Notes under the pieces: generated by a model
Seen by the model: the letters and a program-made list of their open reading frames with translations, nothing else
The model's database searches: none
Told to the model about the DNA's origin: nothing
Translations under genes and position numbers: made by a program
NCBI RefSeq assembly: GCF_003545715.1
Contig: NZ_QVNU01000001.1
Coordinates: 310,001 to 374,000 of the forward strand
Origin: Taibaiella koreensis
GTDB taxonomy: Bacteria > Bacteroidota > Bacteroidia > Chitinophagales > Chitinophagaceae
Reading direction: 5' to 3'
Length of the DNA: 64,000 nt
Shown here: positions 42,469 to 53,100 of the stretch, one piece after another
Numbering within the stretch: the first letter of the stretch is position 1
How the letters are laid out: each line of letters begins with the position of its first letter

Positions 42469-43035
42469 TCAATTCTTTTCTTCCGGCGCGTCCAGGTCCT
42501 TGAATTTATCCAATCCCGTCCACAGCCGCTTTTTGACATCTTCGGTCCCGCTCATCTTATCCAGCAGCTTCAAGGCTTCCGGGTTGCAGCCTGGTGTGCC
42601 ATCTTCTTTATCCGGGTGAATATGCTGCATAGGCATACTCAACATGATAAATTCGTATACCCACTCCGATACGTCCAATATGGTCTCGCTGCGCGGTACA
42701 AATACGATATCGGCTTCCTCCTCCTCGTCTTCTTCCTTCTCTTCGCTCTCACCGGTAAACTTAACGATCAAGTCAAATTCATCCCAAAGTCTCATTCTGA
42801 ACGTATCACCGCAACGATCGCAGGGCACGTCCACATTGCCGTCTACATCAAAATGAAGTTGCAGGAATCCGTTATGCTTATCCAGCTTAAGGACTACTGA
42901 CGTATCAAGATGCTCAAAATCAGGATGTTCATAGCCCAATTCTTCGATCAGCTTGTCCGTTACCTGGAAACGGTACTCGTGCATACCATCCTTCAATCCA
43001 AACCAGGGTATCTCAAATTCACGATGATGCTTCAT
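42469..43035 (-). CDS. yceD: DUF177/YceD family protein
   Basis: The 188-residue protein is a YceD-like DUF177 protein, usually encoded upstream of rpmF and linked to 23S rRNA accumulation in plants and bacteria. The signature is NVDVPCDRCGDTFRMRLWDEF, with a C-x-x-C pair, followed by an acidic stretch (ESEEKEEDEEEEAD) and DVSEWVYEFIMLSMPMQHIH. The second Cys is in GTPGCNPEALKLLDKM. Function in Bacteroidota is inferred from context. It heads the yceD-rpmF-plsX unit. Confidence 0.9.
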   Translation of the reverse strand: MKHHREFEIPWFGLKDGMHEYRFQVTDKLIEELGYEHPDFEHLDTSVVLKLDKHNGFLQLHFDVDGNVDVPCDRCGDTFRMRLWDEFDLIVKFTGESEEKEEDEEEEADIVFVPRSETILDVSEWVYEFIMLSMPMQHIHPDKEDGTPGCNPEALKLLDKMSGTEDVKKRLWTGLDKFKDLDAPEEKN

Positions 43036-43115
43036 TTCAAAAGGCGGTTATCGCCGGATTCATCCTGGATCCTGCCGTTGTGCACAGCTTTCGCCAAAAT
43101 ATTAAATTCGGGCTG

Positions 43116-43123
43116 CAAAGGTA
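43116..43123 (-). promoter_or_regulatory. Putative -7 promoter element for yceD-rpmF-plsX
   Basis: TACCTTTG on the minus strand matches TAnnTTTG exactly, 80 bp before the yceD ATG. Confidence 0.5.
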
Positions 43124-43139
43124 AACGATTTTCTTCAAT

Positions 43140-44042
43140 TTACATCATTTTATTTCGCTTCAGTAAATAGCGATGGAGGATGGCTTCTACCGGCTCACGT
43201 ATATCACAGGTTACCAGGTCGATGCGGTACTGGAGACAATGTGCCTCCAGATTTTTCCGGTAGGCGTCCATTCGTGAAAGATATTCTTCACGTATATCTG
43301 AGGGATTGATCTTCAAGGTTTCATTGGTTTCCATATCGACAAATTCATAGGGCCGGTTGTCGTAGTTGAATTCCAGCTCCTGCCGGCCGTCGATCACATG
43401 AAAAAGAATAACCTCGTGTTTGTTGTGCCGCAGATGCTGCAGGGCCGAAAATAATTCTTCCCCCTTTTCCGGAGATCCTGCCATGTCGCTGAAGACGATT
43501 ACGAGCGAACGTTGGTGCAAACGCTCGGCGATCTGGTGCAGGGCTTCCGGCGCATTGGTCTTTCTGCCCCGGTTTTGTTGCTGCAACAACTGCTCCAGCT
43601 CGGTGATCAGCATCCGGTAGTGCCTGCTGCCCGAGCGGGCTTGGGTAAGGCTGTATAGCGTCTCGTCAAAAAAGGCCAGGGCGCCCGCATCCAACTGCCT
43701 TTTGAACAGGTAAAGCAGGCAGGCTGCCGCAATACCTGAATACTGAAGCTTGGTGGTGCCTGTTTCCGGGAAAAACATAGAGGCTGAAGTGTCGATGGCA
43801 ATGCAGCAACGAAGATTGGTCTCTTCTTCAAACTTTTTCACAAACATTTTGTCGTTACGCCCGTAAACTTTCCAGTCCACATATTTCAGGTTATCGCCCT
43901 GGTTGTACAGGCGGTGTTCGGCAAACTCTACCGAAAAGCCGTGAAAGGGGCTTTTGTGCAGGCCTATAATAAAACCTTCCACAACCTGGCGGGCGATCAG
44001 CTCCAGGTTTTCGATAGCAGACTGCTGGGGAATGGTGGTCAT
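43140..44042 (-). CDS. DUF58 domain protein
   Basis: From ATG 44042 the protein has 300 residues; the longer frame from 44105 adds 21 residues that run through unlikely sequence. DUF58 proteins have a VWA-like fold; here the N-terminal block HKSPFHGFSVEFAEHRLYNQGDN, then LKYVDWKVYGRND, is diagnostic, and IDTSASM supplies the metal-binding motif. They are usually encoded with MoxR ATPases and BatA/BatB, but no moxR is adjacent here, and the Bat genes lie 41 kb away in this window. The role is probably in envelope stress or protein assembly. A near-promoter TATCTTTA (44047-44054) lies just before the start. Confidence 0.85.
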   Translation of the reverse strand: MTTIPQQSAIENLELIARQVVEGFIIGLHKSPFHGFSVEFAEHRLYNQGDNLKYVDWKVYGRNDKMFVKKFEEETNLRCCIAIDTSASMFFPETGTTKLQYSGIAAACLLYLFKRQLDAGALAFFDETLYSLTQARSGSRHYRMLITELEQLLQQQNRGRKTNAPEALHQIAERLHQRSLVIVFSDMAGSPEKGEELFSALQHLRHNKHEVILFHVIDGRQELEFNYDNRPYEFVDMETNETLKINPSDIREEYLSRMDAYRKNLEAHCLQYRIDLVTCDIREPVEAILHRYLLKRNKMM

Positions 44043-44125
44043 GGCGTAAAGATAGGAAAATGTTACGGGGAAAGGGGGGCCCCCTGTCCGGACGCCGCGG
44101 CACAAGTGCGCTGTTACCTCCCGGA

Positions 44126-44158
44126 CAAAAAAAAGCTGTCCCCCGGAAGGGGACAGCT
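44126..44158 (-). terminator. Terminator of the 3022-residue protein gene
   Basis: A 10-bp stem AGCTGTCCCC / GGGGACAGCT (44134-44143, 44149-44158) with a 5-nt loop is followed on the minus strand by eight T, 20 bp past the stop. Confidence 0.88.
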
Positions 44159-44177
44159 CCGACCGTTGCCGGCCTTT

Positions 44178-47100
44178 TTACTTTTTGATCACTTTATAGC
44201 TCAACCGTTCCTGTTTGTCGGTGAGAATAACCAGATGGTAAACACCAGCAGTATAGGGGCTAAGATCCAGCGCTACCTTTTCGCCCTGTGCCTTTTCCCT
44301 GATGAGCAGCCGGCCGCTGCCGTCGAACACCATCAGGGTTTCTCCTACCCTTACCCCCGTTACTTGTACTTTATCCAGGGTGGGTGTGGGGAATACGCTG
44401 ATATGCCGTGCCGGATCGCAGGATGCCGTCACAGGAATAATGCTGCTGTACTTGTAACTGTTGTCCCGGTCTGTGATCTTCAGCCTGAAATAGCTGATAC
44501 CCTCCGGTGCATCATTCCAGGTATACCGGTAGCTACTATTAGAGCCGGTCGCTTCGATGCGGGCGATGGGTACAAATTGCCGGCCATCGATGCCCACTTG
44601 CAGTTCGAAATGACTGAATTGTGTTTCCACACCGGTAGCCCACTCCAGCAGGATGTGGCATTGGTCTACGGCACGGCCTTTAAAGGAAAGCAGGTCGGCC
44701 GGTAGCGGGTTGCCGTTGATGTTGAGGAATACGAAGGCAGTATCACAATCGCCGTCTGCATCGCACAGACTGTACGTAAAGGTATCGGCCCCATTGTAGC
44801 CTGTAGCAGGTGTATAGCTGAAGGTGCCATCAGGATTGAAGGTCAGGGTGCCGTTGCTGGCGCCGGTCACCACAGCAAAAGACAAGCCGCCGTCACCTTT
44901 GCCCGTATCATTGCTGCCGACATTGCCAGTGGCCGGGTTGCCGCCTGTGGATACCGCAGTATCGTTCACCGCAACTGGCACATCGTTTACAGGCGCAATG
45001 TTCAATACTACTGTAGCCGTATCGCAGTCTCCATCCACATCGCATACGCGGTATTGGAAGCTGTCGGCGCCATTATAATCGGCATTGGGCGTATAGGTGA
45101 AGGTACCATCAGCATTCAGGACCAGCGTACCATTGACTGGCGCTGTATTGAGTGCATAGCTGCAGTTGCCGTCACCGCAGGTATCGTTGGTGCTTACATT
45201 GCCGGTAAGTGGTGTATCCTCGTTGGTGCTGAGGGTATCGTTCACCGCAACCGGCACATCGTTCACTGGTGTAATGCTCAGTACCACCATAGCTGTATCG
45301 CAATCCCCATCCGCATCACATACGCGGTATTGGAAGCTGTCGGCACCATTGTAGTTCGCATTGGGTGTATAAGTAAAGGTGCCGTCGGCATTCAGTACCA
45401 GCGTACCATTGACCGGCGCTGCATTGAGTACATAGCTACAACCGCCATCGCCACAGGTGTCGTTGGTGCTTACATTACCAGTAAGCGGTGTATCCTCGTT
45501 GGTGCTGAGGGTATCGTTTACGGCAAACGGAATATCGTTTACTGGTGTAACGTTCAATACTGCCGTAGCCGTATCGCAGTCTCCATCCACATCGCATACG
45601 CGGTATTGGAAGCTGTCGGCGCCGTTGTAATTCGCATTGGGTGTATAGGTAAAGGTACCATCGGCGTTAAGCACTAAAGTACCATTGACCGGCGCTGTAT
45701 TGAGTACATAGCTGCAACCACCATCGCCACAGGTATCGTTGGTGCTTACATTACCGGTAAGCGGTATGTCCTCGTTGGTGCTGAGGGTATCGTTTACCGC
45801 AACTGGTACATCATTTACTGGTGTAATGTTCAATACTGCCGTAGCCGTATCGCAGTCGCCATCCGCATCGCAAACACGGTACCGGAAGCTGTCTGCGCCA
45901 TTGTAATTCGCATTGGGCGTATAGGTAAAGGTACCGTCGGCGTTAAGCACTAAAGTACCATTGACCGGCGCTGTATTGAGTACATAGCTACAACCGCCAT
46001 CGCCGCAGGTGTCGTTGGTGCTTACATTACCGGTAAGCGGTATGTCCTCGTTGGTGCTGAGGGTATCGTTTACGGCAACCGGTACATCGTTTACAGGCGT
46101 TACGGTGATAATAATACGGGCAATGCTACAGTCGGTGTCGGCATCGCAGAGCTGGTACAGGACCATATCCGGTCCATAGTAATCCGGGTCGGGAGTATAA
46201 GTATAAGTGCCATCCGGGTTCATCACTACCTGGCCATGGGTAGCGCCGCCATTCGCTCCCGAAAGAGACCATACATTGCCGCCGTCACCGCTTGGGTGGT
46301 CGCTGAGGGCTGCATTGCCAGATAGCACATTGTCTTCTGCTACCGTTACTGTGTCGTTGACAGCAAAAGGAAAATCATCAATGGGGATAATGGTAAGTCT
46401 GACTACGGCTGTATCACAGTCTCCGTCCACATCGCAAAGCCGGTACAGGAAACTATCCGCACCGTTATAGTTTGGCGCCGGAATATAGGTAAAGGTACCA
46501 TCTGTGTTCACAACGGTTGTGCCATTGACCGGGAGGGTAACGACACTGAAAGTATTGCCGCCGTCTCCGCTTAAGATGTCATTCAGCGCCAGATTACCGG
46601 CGACAAGCGCATCCTCATTCGCTATGGCTGTATCTGGATTGGCGACAGGAAGATCATTTACCGGCGTGATGCTGAGGAATACCATCGCTGTATCGCAATC
46701 ACCGTCGATATCGCAGAGCTGGTATATAAAAGTATCGGCGCCATTAAAATCAGCATTGGGAACATAGGCAAACGTTCCGCTCGTATCCACAGTCACCGTA
46801 CCGTGGGCAGGACCGGCGACAAGGCTGTAACGGTTGCCACCGTCGCCGCTCAAGGTGTCGTTGAGTGAAAGATTACCGTTAAGGGGCATGTCTTCCAGGC
46901 CCGAGGCGGTATCGGAAACAGCCACCGGCAGGTCATTCACCGCTGTAATATTGAGCGTAGTATTGGCCGTATCGGTCAATGCAGGGCCACCGGTATTGCC
47001 ATTGTCATTGATCGCTATGGTAAGTGGTACGCTGCCGTTGGTATTGAGAGCGGTTGTATAGCTAAGTCCTCCGGCTGCGATAAAGGCATTGAGGCTATCA

Positions 47101-50100
47101 ATATTACCTGAAAGCACCAGGTTGCCTGTGCCATTTCCGCTCACAATGGTTATGGCGCTGCTACCCGAGGCGCTTAATGTACCTGCAGGAACATTAAAGA
47201 AGATATTGACCGGCGCGCTACCCGCATCAGCATCCGAAAAGACGATACCGGTCAATGGACTGGCTACATCTTCCGTTACAGGAATCGCAGCGGGTGCAGT
47301 TGCCACGGGCGCGATGTTGTAGTCTTCACGCCAGTCGCGTTCGGGCGTACCTGGCGTATCCAGGTTGGGGAAGGATGCCGGTGTTTGCCCGTTGGTCGGA
47401 TTGATAGCCGTGTCGTTGTTGTCGTAAGCGTCGTCGAGGCCGTCGTTGTCTGCATCCGTTCCCGATGGGACCACATTGGCGATGCCGTCATTATCGGTGT
47501 CATGCGCTTCAAGTGCATCGCTGTCGTTATCGTTGTCCGAATCCAGGTCTAGATAATCCGGGTTATCGGCGCCATCGGTATTGACCGGCACAATAGCCAT
47601 ACCACCAGAGGCGGCATCGTAGGCATTGTCAAGGCCATCATTGTTGCTGTCATTACCGGAAGGCGGGATATAGCCTGCGGTAGATTGCGCTTCTATATTG
47701 TCCACAATGCCGTCATTATCGGCATCGATATCCACAAAATTGGCTTTGCCATCGCCATCGGCGTCGACAGCACCTTCGGTGTTGTCGGGGATACCATCAT
47801 TGTCCGAATCGAGGTCGAGATAGTTGGGCAATGCATCCCCGTCTGTATTTTGTACAACCACCGGTGTTCCCGTAGGGATGCCCGATGTAGTACCCAACAG
47901 GTTGTTGTAATCGTCTACGATATCGGATATGCCATCGTTATCTACATCATTGACCATTCCGCTGCCGGCGATACCATTATTGTCGGGATCGGGGCCGCCA
48001 TTTTCAGTTACGTCGAAGATGTTGTCACCGTCAGAATCCAGGTCGAGGTAATTGGGCATACCGTCGTTGTCTTTATCCGGGGGCGTATAGCCCGGGCCGG
48101 CAATCAGCGGAATACCGGTGGGACCTACATCGGCATTGGTAATAAGGCCGGTGCCGGGTAGACCATTGTTGTCGGGATCGGAGCCGCCGGCCTCGATCAC
48201 ATCCGGTACGCCGTCGCCGTCCGAATCCAGATCGAGGTAATTGGGATGGCCGTCGCCATCGGCGTCTGCAGTACCTTCGACGCTATCGAGGATGCCGTCA
48301 TTATCGTTATCCAAGTCGATGCCGTCGGGAATGCCATCTTTATCATAATCAGATGTGCTGCGCCAGTCCCTGTCACCCCCCGGTAGTTGGTTGTCGGGCA
48401 TAGTCAGCGGCGTTTGGTTACTGTTGGTTGCATAAGTGACCGGGTTGGTATTGCCGTTGTCGATATCATAAATATCGGCCAGACCATCGTGGTCACTATC
48501 GGGCAGTAGGTCCATGATGCCATCTGCTCCCGGCGCGTTGGTCCGGTTGTTCACATTATCCACTTCAAGCACGCTGGTCACATTATTTTCCTGCCAATCC
48601 CTGAAACCATCGTTGTCAGAATCGGTATCGATATAATCGGGGCCACTACCACCATCGGCGTTGGAATAGCCACTGGCGATACCGCCATTGTTCACATCAT
48701 AGGCATTGTCGATGCCGTCGCCATCTGTATCCAGACCGCTGGGGGCTATATATTGATTGGTTGGCAGCCCTTCGATATTATCAATAATACCATCATTGTC
48801 GTTGTCGATATCCAGGTAATTGGAGAGGCCATCAAAATCACGATCCTGGTTAAATGCGGGATTGGTGCTGATCGTCACAAAATCGGGATCGTTCAGATCC
48901 GACAAGCCATCCTTGTCGGCATCAACGATAGGACCGGTACCGATCACACCGTCATTTTCTCCATCAGGGATATAAAAGGCGGCTTCATAAGTGTCGGGAA
49001 TGCCGTCGGCATCCGAATCCAGGTCGAGATAATTCGGAATGCCATCCCCGTCTTTATCCTGTATCACCAGGGGTGTACCGCCGTTGTTGGGATCAACAGC
49101 GTCGGCCAGACCGTCGCCATCAGTGTCGGCAAAAAGACCATCGCCAAAGCGCCCGTTGAAATCGGGATCATTGGCGGGGTTGCCATTCGATTCTATGGCA
49201 TCGGTAATGCCATCGTTGTCGGCATCGATATCGAGGTAATTGGGTATGCCATCGCCGTCTTTATCCGTAATGCCTTCTACGCTATCGGGAATGCCGTCGT
49301 TATCATCATCGGGATCATTGCTGTCGGAGACCCCATCGCCGTCGGTATCTACCCGCAGTTGCGCCGGCCCGGATAGCTGGCTGGCACAGGCGCTGTCGGA
49401 TTGGGTTAATTTTACCCGGTAACGGTAGCCATCCATAGGACTTTGTATGCCCGTTAGCCTTAAGGTATCGCTGTTCGCCCCGGCATAGATGCCGCCATTG
49501 GCAATATCGTTCCAGTTGTTACCGTTGTCGGTGCTCACCTGCCATTGGTAGCTGGTAGCGCCGGAGCCACCGGATACCACTATAGCGAACGAGGTGTCTT
49601 GCCTGTTACGCACGGTACGATCGGCCGGTTGTGTGGTAATAGTTGCCGCCGTTCCGGTCCTGATGGTCACGGTATCGGAGGGCGCCGATGCGCAGGTCAC
49701 GCCGTTTACGGCCGAAAGGGTAAATCTTCTGAATTGTGTATTCTGACTCAGGGCGCCGGGGGCATAACCTGCAACAGTAGCGCCGCTGATCGTATTCCAG
49801 GTAATGCCGTTGGTGCTGCTTTCCCAGCGGTAAGAGAGGACGCCGGATCCGGTGCCGTCAAGCAGGGATGTAAGTGCAGTGGGTGCTGTATTGCTGCATA
49901 TCAGCTGGTCGGCGCCGATCAGGCCCGGTGTTGTCTTACTTTGTACTGATACATCAAAAACAAGAGGGGTACCGGTGCAGCCGTTAAGTGTGGGCGTAAG
50001 GGTATACCGCACTACACCCGTAGCGCTGCCATTGTTGATCAGTGTTTGGCTTACGGGTGCTGTTACAGGCGTTGCCTGGTCGCTGAAGCCGGTGACACTG

Positions 50101-53100
50101 GCGCCACTCGTAAGATTTGCAGTCCAGGTATATTGCAGCCCGGTAACGCTGGTCGCCGGTGTTACACTGAAAGTGCCGCCGCTGCAAAGCGCAGCGGGGT
50201 TATTTACAGTTGCGGAAAGTGCCGGCGTTACGGTCACTGTGATGGTGAAAGGGGTGCCGGCGCAGCCTGCATTAGTCGGTGTTACGGTATAGGTAGCCGT
50301 TCCGGTTGCAGTGCCAGAGTTGGCCAGCGATTGGGTTACCGATGTCTGGTTGGTGCCGGAAGTCCCGCCTGTTACACTTCCGGTTATTACGGGTGCGCCC
50401 CAGGTAAAGGTGGTGCCGGTAGGCACGTCGACAGGGGCAAAGCCGAAGCTTCCGGATGTGCACAGGGTATAGGACTGATTAGCAACAACAGGTCTTTGCG
50501 TCACAATAACCGTTAAGGGTGTGGAGAAAGCCCCGTTGCAGCCACCACCGCTTACCACAGCCCGGAAGGATGTGGTTGCCATCAGGTTGCTGTAGTTGAG
50601 CGTGGTCGTGGTTACATTGGGGGTAATGGTATTCCAGGTGGCCCCATTGTCGATCGAAGATTCCCAGCGGACTACAGACGCCGTGGTGCCGGCAAGGGTA
50701 AGCGTGCCATTGGCGCTGCTGCAGACCGGTACGGTGCCGCTTACGGTGCCGCTGGAGGTCACGGTAATGGTATGTGTGGCCGTTTTGGGCGTACAGCCAG
50801 CTGCCGTTGCGGTAACGATGGCCGTGCCACTGAATAGGGAGGAAAAGGTAACCTCACCCGTGTTGGGGTTGATCACAGCCTGCGACCCCGTAGTATTGAT
50901 GCTGTAGGTGATACCCGTAGTGTTGGCTGCTGTGGCAGTATAGGTTTGCGTGCCGGCGCCCTGGCAGCGCGAGGAAGCACTGCCCAGCGCAAACACCGGT
51001 GTGCCTGCAAGACCATTAACGGTAATGCTGCCGGTAGCAAATACGTTGGGACTACCGCCTGTAGTGGTCACGGTATAGACCTGTCCACCTGCGGTAGGGT
51101 TGGTTGGTGTTCCGGAAATGGTGACCACCTTGGTGGAGGCGTTATAGCTGGCGCTAATGCCGGCGGGCAGGCCCGTTACAGTGGCGCCGGTGGCCGTTCC
51201 GCCTATGGCATAGGTGATGTTGGTGATTGCTGTATTGATGCAAACTGATTGGGCGTCGCTGGGGGGAGATGTAGATGATGTGAGGGTAATGGCAGTGATA
51301 GGCGTGGTGGATACGGAACTGGCATCATTGGTGGTATTCGCATCTGTTTGCGTACCCGAAATGGTGGCTGTGTTGGTATAGACGCCGGAGGCATTTACCT
51401 TAGCCGTGATCACAAGCGTAATGCTGCTATTGGACGCCATAGCCCCGATAGACCATAAGCCGGTACTGCTGTTATAGGAGGTGCCGGCAGATGCATTATG
51501 ACTGATATACGTGTATCCCGAAGGCAACTGATCGGTCACCGATACACCCAATGCGCTGCCAGCGCCGGTGTTGGTCGCAGTAAGTGTAAAGTTGACCGAA
51601 CCATTCACCGGGGGCGCAGGATCGTCAACCGTTTTAGTAATGCTTCTGTCGATATTACACAGGGCTACAGTGATCGGTAGAGACTGTGCGCTGATGCCGC
51701 AGCTGAGCCCCGAAGTGACAGTGTAGGTACCCGATTGCGTAGCGGAATAACTGCTTGCCGTGGCGCCGGCAATCGGATTGCCATCGAGATACCATTGATA
51801 AGGCGCGGTACTGCTGGCATCGGCAGATAGTTGCGCTGTAGCACAATTGGATTGGGTGAGTGTTGGTTTAAGGGCTTTCTGTGGAAATGGAGAAATGAAG
51901 TTGGACATGGAAAAGCCGCCGCCGGTTTGCACCATAGCCGTGGTAATGCGCGAGGTGCTGGTCAACGTGATTGTCGAAGGCGTGCCGATATTGGTATTGG
52001 TAAAGTCGATCACATAGTCGCCTGAGCTACCAAGTTGACGGCGGATGCCTACACCGGCAATGGCTTCTATGTCGCTATTGGTGTAGTTGGTCCCTGCGCT
52101 ACCCGTCGTGGTCAGGTACACCTTATCCGTAGCGTTCCTGATCACGATATAGGCAAAATAGGGGAGATCGCCACCGGTGAAGGTCCTGAATTTATAGGTC
52201 TGCACTTTCTGGCTGCCACCGCAGTCGGCGATGGGAGCCAGGGTAGCCATGTCCACTTCACAGTTATTAGCTGTGCCGGCATAAGCAACAATGTTTTTAT
52301 TGCTGATGATACGGGAGGCGGAATAGACCGTGCCTATTTGTCCCGATCCGGTACCCGCTACGGTGACGCCATTGGGAAAGGTGGCAAAGCTGCCCGCAGC
52401 AACGAGTGTATAGGAATTAGTGCCTTGCAATACGCCCAGGGCATTAAAGTTCGATACGGTTACCGTTGTATTGGGTTCGGTAGCGACTACGGTTGTTTGC
52501 TCTGCTGTATTGTTACCCTGTCCGCGTACCACCACATATTCCTTCGCAAGGGCCGAAACAGGCGGCACAGGGTTGTAGACGCCGTCGCCGCAGGCTACCG
52601 GGGCATCCAGATTACTGCCTGAGTTCATGACCGCAGGTCCTGAGGTCTCTACCAGTGAGCCTATCGCAGCCTGAAACAGGTAGCTTTGGCCCGCATTCAG
52701 TGTCGTGGTGGCTGTTCCGTTAATCTTAACGGTGGTATTGTTTTCGATAGCCATTACGCTGTACACGGGCTTGCCTGTAGTGCCCGAAATAAAGCCGTCG
52801 CGGTAATAGCCCACACGGAAGGCTGTTCCTACCGCTGCATCACCAAAGCTGAATAAGGCTGCGTTGCCTTTGATGTTGGCGTCTGTGAGCTGGTCAGAGG
52901 CGACGTTACGCAGGTTAGCATTGATGGGATAATTGCTCTCCAGGATCAGGCCCCGGTCCGAAAGCACTGTATTCAATGCGTTTGTTGGCAGGTTGTTGGC
53001 ATTGCCGGCAAAGCGGTATACCATGGGTGTGTCGACGCCCACATTGAGCGTAGTGATCAGGCTGCCATTACTTTTTTTGACCAGAACAATGGTACCGGCA

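Noticed and set aside
43140-44042. DUF58 gene as part of the bat operon
   Set aside because: It is 41 kb from batB-batC and no moxR lies beside it; the shared functional theme is family knowledge only.
47480-49350. Apparent tandem DNA repeats resembling a CRISPR or satellite
   Set aside because: They are the coding repeats of the TSP3 array within one open frame; there are no uniform repeats with unique spacers.
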